Positions 7,956-17,200 of a DNA stretch of 64,000 nt are shown here, one piece after another. Each line of letters starts with the position of its first letter. Position 1 is the stretch's first letter. The notes beneath the pieces were generated by a model, which saw nothing but the letters and a program-made list of their open reading frames with translations, did not search any database and had not been told where the DNA came from. The DNA lies in NCBI RefSeq assembly GCF_949769225.1, contig NZ_CATKPB010000004.1; one strand, written 5' to 3'. This DNA comes from Peptoniphilus_A genitalis. GTDB taxonomy: Bacteria; Bacillota; Clostridia; Tissierellales; Peptoniphilaceae. The translations under genes and the position numbers were made by a program.

Positions 7956-8927
7956 TTAAGCGTTAGCTTTTATTTTTTTAACTTCTTCAATTAATAATGG
8001 AAGAACTTGCTTACAATCTCCAACAATTCCAATATCAGCTATGTTAAAGATAGGAGCATCTTCGTCCTTGTTAATAGCTACGATAAAGTTTGAGTTTTCA
8101 ATACCAGAAACGTGTTGAACAGCACCGCTTACACCACAACCGATGTATAGAGCTGGAGCAACAATCTTACCTGATTGACCAATTTGTGAAGCCTTTGGAA
8201 GTACACCATCATCAATAACAGGTCTTGTTCCTGAAATTGGTGCGCCAAAAACGTCAGCTAGTTCTTTAACAAGTGGGAAGATTTCATCAGATGATGCACC
8301 TCTACCACAAGTTACAATAATTGGAGCATCTTCAAGGTTAATTAGTCCTTCGTTTGAAGTAACAATATCCTTGATAACAGCCTTAAGGTCCTTAACTTCA
8401 TCAATGTTTTCTTCTACAAGATTGCCTGCACCATTAAGGTCGTCTCTCTTGTCAAAGGATCCTGCTCTTACAACAGCAATTCTTGGAGCCTTTTCAATTT
8501 TTGATTCAGTTAAAACAGTTGCACCGTAAGAAGGAGTTACATAAATAACATCTTCACCTTCGAACTTGATGTCCATTACGTTAGTAATAGAAACTGTGTC
8601 AAGACTAGCAGCAGCATATGGAGCTAGGTCCTTGCCATCAAGAGTTCCTGGGATAAATATGTCTTCACAGTCATATTTTTTAGAAACTTCAACAATAATG
8701 TTTGCGAAGTCTTCCATGTTGTAGGCTTCTCTTTTTACAAGTACAATTTCTTCTGCTCCAGCAGCTTTAAGTTTAGCTAATTCTCCATCAGCAAGTTCAA
8801 AAGCAATAAGAGCAAGAGACTTGCCGCCCTTTTCCTTAGCAAGTTCACTTGCCTTAGAAAGAGACTCTAAAGAAAGTTTAATAGGAGCAGCGTCTTTAAT
8901 TTCTATATAAGTTAATATATTTTTCAT
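7956..8927 (-). CDS. etfA: ETF alpha subunit of the lactate/acyl-CoA operon
   Basis: A 323-residue EtfA, clearly a paralogue of the 5575-6570 gene. The C-terminal FAD domain has IVTCGRGASSDEIFPLVKEL, GAPISGTRPVIDDG, QIGQSGKIVAPALYIGCGVSGAVQH and INKDEDAPIF. The SQIGQSG/GVSGAVQH form is that usual for ETF working with dehydrogenases of clostridial fermentation. No N-terminal ferredoxin domain is fused, unlike LctC or CarE of Acetobacterium. It follows etfB2 by 12 bp and precedes lrgA by 13 bp in one transcript. Confidence 0.94.
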   Translation of the reverse strand: MKNILTYIEIKDAAPIKLSLESLSKASELAKEKGGKSLALIAFELADGELAKLKAAGAEEIVLVKREAYNMEDFANIIVEVSKKYDCEDIFIPGTLDGKDLAPYAAASLDTVSITNVMDIKFEGEDVIYVTPSYGATVLTESKIEKAPRIAVVRAGSFDKRDDLNGAGNLVEENIDEVKDLKAVIKDIVTSNEGLINLEDAPIIVTCGRGASSDEIFPLVKELADVFGAPISGTRPVIDDGVLPKASQIGQSGKIVAPALYIGCGVSGAVQHVSGIENSNFIVAINKDEDAPIFNIADIGIVGDCKQVLPLLIEEVKKIKANA

Positions 8928-8939
8928 CTTTTCCTCCTA

Positions 8940-9710
8940 TTATAAAACCTTTTGTTCTAACATTAGGCTAATAGCCTTAGCTACAGTATCTTCAACTTCT
9001 TCTTCTTGGATCTTAACTCCAGCTTCCCTCTTCTTAGGTTCGAAGTCCTTAACTTCTTCAAGGATTGGGCTAGAAGTTGCTTCTACTTCAAAGTCATCAA
9101 TCTTTTGTCTTCTTGCAGCCATCTTAGATTTTATAGTAGGGTATCTTGGCTCATAGTCTGGTTTAGCAATAGTTACAACAGATGGAAGAATAGTTTCAAC
9201 TAATCTATAACCACCGTCGATTTCTTGTTTAGTAACAAGCTTGTCGCCATCCTTATCCATTGCGATAACAGATGTAACAACACCAAGATTAGACTTATTA
9301 GCAAAGTAAACTCCAACTTGTGAAGCTTCTGCATCTGTAGTTTCTTTACCGAAGCAAATTACATCAAAAGCACCAAGTTCTGCTTCTAATTTTTCCTTTG
9401 CTCCCATAAGAATTTCTGTTATAGCTTTAGCATCAAGCTTTCTATAATCGTCATTCTTAACTAAGTAAGCCTTGTCAGCACCAACTGCTAGACAGTTTTT
9501 AAGAGAGTTCTTAACCTCTTCATTTCCTATAGAAACTACAACTACTTGACTTTCTTCATTAGCTTCCTTAAGTCTTACAGCCATTTCAAGGGAGTAAGTG
9601 TCGAAAGCATTAACAATAGGCGTGATATCAGAGATAGCAGCTCTGTCCCCTTGGACAGAAACTGCTACTGAATCATCAGGCACTTCTTTTATAAATACTA
9701 GAATGTTCAT
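8940..9710 (-). CDS. etfB: ETF beta subunit of the lactate/acyl-CoA operon
   Basis: A 256-residue EtfB with MNILVFIKEVPDDSVAV at the N-terminus, VVVSIGNEEVKNSLKNCLAVGADKAYLV, and the AMP/FAD-loop region FGKETTDAEASQVGVYFANKSN. The C-terminal part has KPDYEPRYPTIKSKMAARR, the recognition-loop region in EtfB proteins. It lies 10 bp after the acyl-CoA dehydrogenase gene and 12 bp before etfA2, so it probably serves the operon's dehydrogenases as an electron carrier. Confidence 0.94.
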   Translation of the reverse strand: MNILVFIKEVPDDSVAVSVQGDRAAISDITPIVNAFDTYSLEMAVRLKEANEESQVVVVSIGNEEVKNSLKNCLAVGADKAYLVKNDDYRKLDAKAITEILMGAKEKLEAELGAFDVICFGKETTDAEASQVGVYFANKSNLGVVTSVIAMDKDGDKLVTKQEIDGGYRLVETILPSVVTIAKPDYEPRYPTIKSKMAARRQKIDDFEVEATSSPILEEVKDFEPKKREAGVKIQEEEVEDTVAKAISLMLEQKVL

Positions 9711-9720
9711 TATTTAATCC

Positions 9721-10857
9721 TTAACCTCTCAATAAATTATTAGCAACAACTATTCTTAAAACTTCGTTAGTACCTTCAAAGATTTGGAAGATCTTAGCAT
9801 CTCTTAGAAGCTTTTCAACAGGATATTCTCTTGAGTATCCATATCCACCAAATAATTGGATAGCATCTTCAGCAACTTTCATAGCTATATCAGAAGCAAA
9901 GCACTTAGCAATTGCAGATTCTCTATTGTAAGTTAGTCCCATGTCCATTCTAGTAAGAGCGTTAGCAACCATTTGTCTTGCAACTTCTGTTTGAATGTCC
10001 ATGTCAGCTAATTTAAATTGAATAGCTTGGTTCTTGTTAATTTGTTTACCAAATTGAATTCTTTCAGTTGTATATCTTTTAGCTTCGTTGATTCCTCTTT
10101 GAGCAATACCAACAGCAATACAACCCATCCAAGCTCTAGCTTGGTCAAGAGTCTTCATTGCTATAGAGAAGCCTTGTCCTTCTTGGCCAATAAGGTTCTT
10201 AGCAGGAATTCTACAATCTTCAAGAACAACGTCAGTTGTGTTTGAAGTTCTAATTCCCATCTTGTCTTCTTCCTTACCAGCACTTAGGCCAGGAGTTCCA
10301 GCAGGTACTAGGAACATTGAAAGTCCTCTAACACCTTGAGACTTGTCTGTAGCTGCAGTAATACAGTAGTAAGAAGCAACTGCACCGTTAGTGATGAAGC
10401 ATTTTCTTCCGTTTAATACGTATTCGTCACCATCTCTTACAGCAGTAGTAGTTCCTGCACTAGCATCAGAACCAGCACCTGGTTCAGTTAGACAGAAAGC
10501 ACCAAGTCCGCCTTCAAGTGTTACGTCAGCAATATATTCTTTTTGTTCTTGGTTTCCAGCAATAAGAACTGGTTTCATACCAAGACCTGAAGCAGAGATA
10601 GTAGTTGCAAAACCAGCATCAGCCTTAGCCATTTCTTCGAATAGGGCAGCTACATCAACCCTAGAAAGACCAGGTCCACCTAATTCTTCAGGAACTTCAA
10701 GGGCAAAGTAACCTTGTTCCTTTGCCTTTTCATAAAGTTCTTCTGGGAATTCGCCAGTTCTATCTGCTTCTTTACAAACTTCTACAACTTCTTTTTCACA
10801 AAAATTTCTAATATCTAAAAGTAAGTCCTGTGCTTCTTCTGAAATTAAATATGACAT
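9721..10857 (-). CDS. Acyl-CoA dehydrogenase (butyryl-CoA type)
   Basis: A 378-residue protein of the short-chain acyl-CoA dehydrogenase family. It has the FAD/substrate motif FCLTEPGAGSDAS, the ITNG segment, and the C-terminal YGYSREYPVEKLLRD followed by QIFEGTNEVLR, where the Glu of FEGTNE is the catalytic base of butyryl-CoA dehydrogenases. The enzyme would oxidise or reduce a short acyl-CoA/enoyl-CoA pair with ETF. It sits between an FAD-linked 2-hydroxyacid dehydrogenase and etfBA in one operon. Crotonyl-CoA or acryloyl-CoA are candidate substrates; which one cannot be read from the sequence. Confidence 0.93.
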   Translation of the reverse strand: MSYLISEEAQDLLLDIRNFCEKEVVEVCKEADRTGEFPEELYEKAKEQGYFALEVPEELGGPGLSRVDVAALFEEMAKADAGFATTISASGLGMKPVLIAGNQEQKEYIADVTLEGGLGAFCLTEPGAGSDASAGTTTAVRDGDEYVLNGRKCFITNGAVASYYCITAATDKSQGVRGLSMFLVPAGTPGLSAGKEEDKMGIRTSNTTDVVLEDCRIPAKNLIGQEGQGFSIAMKTLDQARAWMGCIAVGIAQRGINEAKRYTTERIQFGKQINKNQAIQFKLADMDIQTEVARQMVANALTRMDMGLTYNRESAIAKCFASDIAMKVAEDAIQLFGGYGYSREYPVEKLLRDAKIFQIFEGTNEVLRIVVANNLLRG

Positions 10858-10876
10858 TAATTAAAATCTCCTTCTA

Positions 10877-12289
10877 TTAAACAACTTTATCTGGGTTAAG
10901 AATTAAGTTTGGATCGAATACTTTCTTGATTCCTATCATTAGCTCAGTGTTAACTGCGCCTTCAAATTCATGTAGGAATGTCTTTTTACCAAATCCGATT
11001 CCGTGTTCACCAGAAATTTGTCCACCAAATTCATAAGCCTTCTTGTAGATGTCATTCATGAATACATCAACTTGCTTAACGAATTCTTCTTTTTCCATAT
11101 CGTTTGAGCAAGTGTAAATGTGTAGGTTACCATCACCAGCGTGACCGAAAGACTTAACTTCAAATGGGAAGTCCTTAGCTCTTTCGTTAACATAGTGTAC
11201 ATACTTAGCAATCATGTTAATTGGAACTACAACGTCACATTCGTCAAGAAGCTTAGTTTGAGATTCAATAGCTTCTAGGAAAGAAGATCTAGCAGCCCAA
11301 GCTTCCTTCATCTTGTTTGGAGTGTCAGCAACTAGGATGTCAATTGCTCCAGCTTCCATAAGAACTTCAGCAGCTTGTTCAACAATATCGTTAAGTGCAT
11401 CTTCATCTTCATCATCAAAAGTGATAAGAAGGTAAGCACCAATATCAATTCCTTCTAATTCCTTAGGGAAAGTTGACTTTCCAATGTAGATTTCTGACAT
11501 ATTAACAATTTCTTTTTCCATGAACTCAATTGCTTGAGGATTTAAGTTAGCCTTAAATAATTGTGGAACAGTAGAAATACAAGTGTCAAGATCTTCGTAA
11601 GGAACGATTAAAGACATAGTTTCCTTTGGAGCTGGGATAATCTTAAGAGTAAGCTCAGTGATAATACCAAGAGTACCTTCAGAACCAATCATAAGGTCCT
11701 TTAGAGAGTAACCAGTAGAAGTCTTAGAAACAGTTGCACCAAAAGTAGTGACTTCACCAGTTGGAGTAACAACTTCCATAGAACGTACATAGTTTCTAGT
11801 AGTACCGTACTTAACAGCTCTCATACCACCAGCGTTAGTTGCTACGTTTCCTCCTAAAGTAGCAAACTTTTCACCTGGATCAGGTGGGTACATGTAACCT
11901 CTAGATAGACAGTCTTCAGCAAGGTCGTTTAAAAGAACACCAGGTTGAACTCTAACAACCATGTTTTCTTCATCATAATCAAGAATCTTGTTCATTGATT
12001 GCATGTTAATCATAACTCCACCGTGTCTAGAAACACCAGCACCAGTAAGACCAGTACCTGCACCTCTTGGCACTACAGGAATCTTGTTGTCGTTACAAAT
12101 TTTTACAACCTTAGCAATTTCTTCAGCATTAGTTGCATCAACAACTAATTCAGGTTGTCCTTCACCGTAAATAGGCATTTCATCGTGGAAGAAGTCGATG
12201 TTAATCTCTTCACCAACATAAACTTTGCCTGAAACAGCATTTTTAATTTCTTCTATCACATTGTCTGTAACAGTGTTATAATTTACCAT
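10877..12289 (-). CDS. FAD-linked D-lactate/glycolate-type dehydrogenase
   Basis: A 470-residue flavoprotein of the GlcD/LctD family. The FAD-binding type 4 domain is at the N-terminus (VPRGAGTGLTGAGVSRHGG, PPDPGEKFATLGGNVATNAGG, GSEGTLGIITELTLK). The FAD-oxidase C-terminal domain has GHAGDGNLHIYT and SGEHGIGFGKK. The start was set at MVNYNTV, 9 nt after GGAGGG. It heads an operon with acyl-CoA dehydrogenase, etfBA and lrgAB. In acetogens an LctD of this family with EtfBC oxidises lactate to pyruvate by electron confurcation, so lactate is the first guess. Glycolate and 2-hydroxyglutarate are alternatives. Confidence 0.88.
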   Translation of the reverse strand: MVNYNTVTDNVIEEIKNAVSGKVYVGEEINIDFFHDEMPIYGEGQPELVVDATNAEEIAKVVKICNDNKIPVVPRGAGTGLTGAGVSRHGGVMINMQSMNKILDYDEENMVVRVQPGVLLNDLAEDCLSRGYMYPPDPGEKFATLGGNVATNAGGMRAVKYGTTRNYVRSMEVVTPTGEVTTFGATVSKTSTGYSLKDLMIGSEGTLGIITELTLKIIPAPKETMSLIVPYEDLDTCISTVPQLFKANLNPQAIEFMEKEIVNMSEIYIGKSTFPKELEGIDIGAYLLITFDDEDEDALNDIVEQAAEVLMEAGAIDILVADTPNKMKEAWAARSSFLEAIESQTKLLDECDVVVPINMIAKYVHYVNERAKDFPFEVKSFGHAGDGNLHIYTCSNDMEKEEFVKQVDVFMNDIYKKAYEFGGQISGEHGIGFGKKTFLHEFEGAVNTELMIGIKKVFDPNLILNPDKVV

Positions 12290-12400
12290 TTTTCCCTCCA
12301 ATAATTCATTAAAAATATTATCGATAAATTAATTATATAACCTAAATGTAAAAAAATGATTTATAAGAGTTTGCAATATATTGAATTATCTTTACAAAAT

Positions 12401-12429
12401 TTGACTTTTATTCAAGTAATAAATATAAT
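12401..12429 (+). promoter_or_regulatory. Sigma-A promoter of the 12463 gene
   Basis: TTGACT (12401-12406), a 17-bp spacer and TATAAT (12424-12429) give a near-consensus promoter, about 30 nt before the ribosome site. A TATAAT facing the other way near 12340 may serve the divergent dehydrogenase operon, but its -35 is poor. Confidence 0.75.
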
Positions 12430-12462
12430 TTATATGTACTTTAGAAAAAAAGGAGTAAAAAT

Positions 12463-13899
12463 ATGTGGCATTACAGACAAGTTTTTAAAATATTATTAGA
12501 CATGACAAATACCAAACTTTCCGGCGTTGCCTATGCCCTGGATTACGACATATCCTATATTAGCAAGTGGAATAGCGGCAAAAAATTGCCATCATCAAAA
12601 AACATCTACACAATAAATAGAAAACTTGCACCACTCTTTGCCAAGGCTCTCATAGAAGAAGAAAAGACCAGGGACTTTCTTTTAAGCTTTGAAATAAAAA
12701 ATTCAGAAATTCTAAAAAAGAATCAGGAAAAGGGCCTTGAAATACTAATATATAAACTTCTTAGCGAGTCCTACGCCTACTCCAACACAGACATAAAAGA
12801 AGAAATCCCATCAGCTACGAACTTCGTCTTTAAAACATCTAGCGTGGAAAGCGACCTAAAAGAAATACTAGATAAACTAATTCTAGAAAACAAGAACCTT
12901 GACATCTGGGCAACTTTTGACATCACAAGCCCCTATGCAGAGATCCTCATTCAAAGCATAAAAAAAATTGCAAAAGAAGTAGAAGTAAATCTCCACCTTC
13001 TTTGCAAAAAAGACGACATAGAAAAAATAGACATATTAAAAATAATAACTGATAACTCCAACATAAACATTGAACTCTATGAAAGATCTTACACCCACTG
13101 TGACTTTATACTCATAAAAGACGAAATGTATATAATAATTGCCGAAAGAGAAGACTACTCAACCCTCACATCAGGTAGAGAACTCGACACACTTTTTGAA
13201 ATATCTTCCTTTATGGATAACTTTTTTGACGGACTAAACAAAATAATTGTCACATCTTCTCCCCAAGAAATGGCAGAGACAGATTACAGAAAATACTTCT
13301 ATTCAGACAACGAATTCTTATTCTTGTCAAATTACGGCTTTGAATTCTTACTTCCAAATTACATCATAGATAGAATTGAAGACTCTCTTGACGAAGATAA
13401 CGAGATAAATAAACAAGAAATCTCTGGCATAAAACTCCTGTGGCAAGAACTCTTTGTGGACGCAAAAATAAATTTTCTTACAACGAGAACTAGCCTACTA
13501 AACTATCTGGAAACGGGAAATGTCCTCTATTGTTCCACAAAAGCAAAACTCAGCCCACAAGAAATTGAGGACCACATAAAGAACATAATCGAAATCATGG
13601 AGAATAACGACAACATAAACTTTTATATCATAAACGACAACAGATACCTAAAATCCATGGGTCTTGACAAATTTAACTTCTTTATCAATGAAAACAATAT
13701 GTTTTTCAAAAAAATCGGCAGGGACAATATCCACACAAATGCCTCAATAGTAACAGACATAAAAATCCACAACAAGATCCAAAGCGTCTTAAAAGACATC
13801 ATGAATAGCCCCTACAGCAAAAAATACGACGTGAGTGAATTAGAAAAACTCTTTGAAAAATATTCACAAGTATTCAAAAAAATGTCCCATAAGGCCTAG
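12463..13899 (+). CDS. Regulator-like protein with N-terminal HTH, family unknown
   Basis: A 478-residue soluble protein. The first 60 residues (LSGVAYALDYDISYISKWNSGKKLPS) look like a helix-turn-helix of the Xre/phage-repressor kind, with YISKWNSGK as the recognition-helix region. The remaining 400 residues match nothing I recognise and contain no membrane segment; they could be a sensing domain. A strong promoter and AAGGAG site precede it. It is transcribed away from the lactate-type dehydrogenase operon across a 173-bp gap, so it may regulate that operon. That is inference from position only. Confidence 0.6.
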   Translation: MWHYRQVFKILLDMTNTKLSGVAYALDYDISYISKWNSGKKLPSSKNIYTINRKLAPLFAKALIEEEKTRDFLLSFEIKNSEILKKNQEKGLEILIYKLLSESYAYSNTDIKEEIPSATNFVFKTSSVESDLKEILDKLILENKNLDIWATFDITSPYAEILIQSIKKIAKEVEVNLHLLCKKDDIEKIDILKIITDNSNINIELYERSYTHCDFILIKDEMYIIIAEREDYSTLTSGRELDTLFEISSFMDNFFDGLNKIIVTSSPQEMAETDYRKYFYSDNEFLFLSNYGFEFLLPNYIIDRIEDSLDEDNEINKQEISGIKLLWQELFVDAKINFLTTRTSLLNYLETGNVLYCSTKAKLSPQEIEDHIKNIIEIMENNDNINFYIINDNRYLKSMGLDKFNFFINENNMFFKKIGRDNIHTNASIVTDIKIHNKIQSVLKDIMNSPYSKKYDVSELEKLFEKYSQVFKKMSHKA

Positions 13900-14002
13900 G
13901 TCAGTGGGAAGAATTTATCAATTATTTATTTAGAATTAGCAAGCAAGAATTAATTAAAAAGAAATTATTAAAAAATCTAAAAAACACTCTATAAAATTTA
14001 CC

Positions 14003-14115
14003 AAAATTAACTAACCAAAATCGAAAACATACTAAGAAAAAGCTATGAGAATAAACTCATAGCTTTTTTGGCTTAGACTTATCAAATTTCTGTAAGAAAT
14101 TTTGATAAGTCTGCC
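14003..14115. repeat. Direct repeat flanking the S8 protease gene, left copy
   Basis: This 113-bp stretch matches 21154-21265 in the same orientation by eye: AAAATTAACTAA, then AAATCGAAAACATACTAA, the GCTATGA/TCATAGC hairpin, and the GATCAAATTTCT/AGAAATTTTGAT hairpin ending CTGCC. The two copies bracket the 6.6-kb protease gene. Confidence 0.7.
14037..14069 (+). terminator. Terminator after the 12463 gene
   Basis: An AAAGCTATGAG/CTCATAGCTTT stem with an AATAA loop is followed by TTTTTT. It is 140 bp beyond the regulator-like gene. The same hairpin, loop included, recurs at 24426-24459, with a variant at 21184-21215. Confidence 0.8.
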
Positions 14116-14150
14116 CGCAGATTTTTGCTTGTCAAAAATCTGTGTTCCTT
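14072..14150. repeat. Two-hairpin intergenic repeat, copy 2
   Basis: The same two hairpins as at 6672-6752, in the opposite orientation. A further partial repeat of the first arm (CTAAGACTTGATCAAATTTC) follows at 14152-14173. Confidence 0.65.
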
Positions 14151-14238
14151 GCCTAAGACTTGATCAAATTTCTTATTCCCAAATCCGAAATAATCATATT
14201 TTTTTAACTTATTTTATTCCTATTAAGTAAAAAAATAA

Positions 14239-14267
14239 GAGACTCGATTTCTCGAGCCTCATATTTT
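14239..14267 (-). terminator. Terminator after the S8 protease gene
   Basis: A GAGGCTCGA/TCGAGTCTC stem with one mismatch, flanked by T-rich DNA on the minus-strand 3' side, lies 15-43 bp beyond the protease stop codon. Confidence 0.7.
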
Positions 14268-14281
14268 TTTATTTTGATCTT

Positions 14282-17200
14282 TTACTTAATCCCAAATACT
14301 ACTTGAGCAATTTGTGCCCTTGTTAATTTTTCTTTTGGCATGAAGTTTCCATCATCCATTCCCTTGATTAGACCTAGTCTAACCATTTCTTTTACAGATT
14401 CCTTAGACCAATTTGAAATATTCTTTTCATCTTTGAAGCTAATATTAATATTTTCTTCTTTATTATTTATCTTATGCACCTTGTTAAATCTTGATAAAAA
14501 GGCACACATTTCTTCCCTTGATAGTTCTTTATCAGGCATAAATTTACCGTCGCCAAATCCACTTGCAATTTTATTTTTATAAGCCCAATCAATATATGGT
14601 GAATAGAACTTACTTCCATCAATATCATTAAAGACCTTGTCCTTATACTTACTTGCATCTACATTTGCAAGCCTGCCAAGTATAGTTACAAACTCAGCCC
14701 TTGTTAGACTTTTATCTGGCATAAAGTTATCTAAGTCAGCTATATCTTTAAAATAATTTTTTTCCACTGCAGAGATAATAGCCTTCTTTGCCCAGTGATT
14801 TTCAATAGCCTTTGGAATTGAATTATTAGAGGCGAAGATACTTCTACTTGTATTTTTACCAATAGAATTTGTCACAAGCTTACTTGTGTTTTCGTGACTT
14901 CTCCTTCTAAGAATACCAGTATTCCAGTTGTTTCCACTTTCAGAAGAACTATCAGATGGCTTATTATTATCTTGTGGTCTAGTTTCATCAGATGGCTTAT
15001 TATTATCTTGCGGTCTAGTTTCATCAGATGGCTTATTGTTTTCATGTGATATTTCTTTGTCCATATCCTTCCAAGAAGCTGTAATAGTTATATCTGAAGC
15101 AACTATAATTTTATCTCCTGGCTTCTTCTTGTCCTTATTTCCAGAAACTATCCATCCATCAAAAACTTTTCCCTTAGGTGCGACAAATGTGTTTTCTGGT
15201 AATTGAACTTCTTCCTCCTCTATAACCCTTTGAGTTGGAATTCTTCCACTTCCACCATTTGCCTCAAAAGTTACACTATATTGCTTTTGGATAACTTCTT
15301 CAAATACTGGTTCAATATCAATATTTTCTTTAGTCAAGAATATATGTCCTGGTTTTTGATTTACCCCTCTGACATTCCATCCTATGAATTTTTTACCCTT
15401 TTCTTCAGGTCCAGTAAATTCTGGAAGTACAAAATCTTCGCCTTCTTTTACATGTGATTCTATTCCATTAACCTTTACCTTTATATCTTTGTTTTCTACG
15501 TCAGTAATTGTATCTGAATTAAGGTCTATAGAATAAATTTTTACACTTGTATTCTTTGCATAGTCACTTGCACTTACTTTTACTTCAACTTTTCCATCTT
15601 TAGCATAAGCTTCAAGTGACTCATTAGGATTAAATTCCCTTCCATTTACATAAATTTTACTGCTTTCTATACGTCCTGCTTTGTCGCCATCTCTCTTGTC
15701 AGAGATATTTAGATAATAAGTTTTGTCCTTAGCCTTTAACAAAATGTCATTTCCACTAATTCCATCGTTAGACAATTTTATATCTGGTTTAACGCTGTCT
15801 AAATAAATCCTATATTGTGATAAGATTCCTTTTTGTGGACCATTTAATTTATAGTCCTTAGCAGACCAATCCATTACATCATTGTCCCTTACATCAAATG
15901 TAACTTCAAAATCCTTTGAGTTATCAGATTTCAAATCACCATAAATTAAATATTGGTCTACCATTGATTCATTTATTCTAAGATGCCAGTTGAAGCCACC
16001 CTTATCTCCAATCCTTCCTCTTAGGGTATGTGGACTCTTCCTAACATAAAGTTCCCCTTTTTCTCCATCACTGTAAGGATTAAATGTATCTTGGTCCATG
16101 TCTAATTGAACTCCATCCCTATCGATGTAAAGACACTTGCCCATTTCTTCAACTAATTTTTCTTCTTTAATCTTTCCACTATTATCTAACTCGTAAATTT
16201 CATATCTAATTACATTAAAGCCATCAAGACCCCTGATATATGCATCAACAGTCTTTACATCTTCATCATTATTTATGAAATCTTTTCTATAGTTAGCATC
16301 TAGGCCTGTCTTACCTGGATTTCTGGATATAATCCTAACTCCATAACCCTTACTAATTCTAAGTTCATCTTTTACTTCATAATAAACTTTTCCATTTTCA
16401 TCTTTTCTCTCTTGAAGCTCGCCACCTAGTTCGGCTTTTCCAAGTTCAATAATACTTTTTTGTGAAGTTAAAAGTTTCGCCTTTTGCTTTTTCTCTACAC
16501 TATCATTTATTTCCTTTGGCATCCTAAGGAAAATGCTCTCGCTTTTCTCATTTCCATCTACTACATATAATTCAATGTCGCCTTTGTAGTCAGTTCCCTT
16601 ATTGTTGTCAACATCGTCCTTATTTCCCCATAAATTAAATTTGAAAGAGTGAGTTTTTTCGTCATAAGAACCAGGAACCTTCTTTAGTTCTTCTCTCTTA
16701 TTAGTCTTTTTCATTCTTGTAGATCTAAAATAAATTTTTGCATCAGGAGATACATTTTTTACATATCCACTTAAGTCAAAGCCTCCCCTTTCGTCAGGTA
16801 CAATCTTTCCAACATAACCCATAGCCTTTAATGCTGCAAGATCCTTATCCTTAAACTCCATTGGATCGCCATTAGAATATTTAGAAGGAATTCCATATTC
16901 ATCTACTGAATTTTCGCCATAATCATAATGAATACTTGTATCTCCAGTAAATTCATTAACAACCTTCTCTTCCCTAGGTTTTATAATTCTCTTTGTATCC
17001 TCTTCAGAAAGTGGCTTTACATAAGAGTTATCGTCAAGACCTACTATAGGCTTTTCACTAATATTTTCTCTATTATTCTTTTCTAGTTCCTTCTCATTCT
17101 TATCTTCTTTGTCATCTTTAATTTCTACATTTTTAAGTTTAGATGCATCAATCTCCCCAAGCTTAGTATTTTCATCGTCTTCCAAGTAATAAGCAAGTTT

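Noticed and set aside
14950..15046. 36-bp direct repeats that could suggest a CRISPR array
   Set aside because: The units are contiguous with no spacers and code in frame for a linker in the S8 protease.
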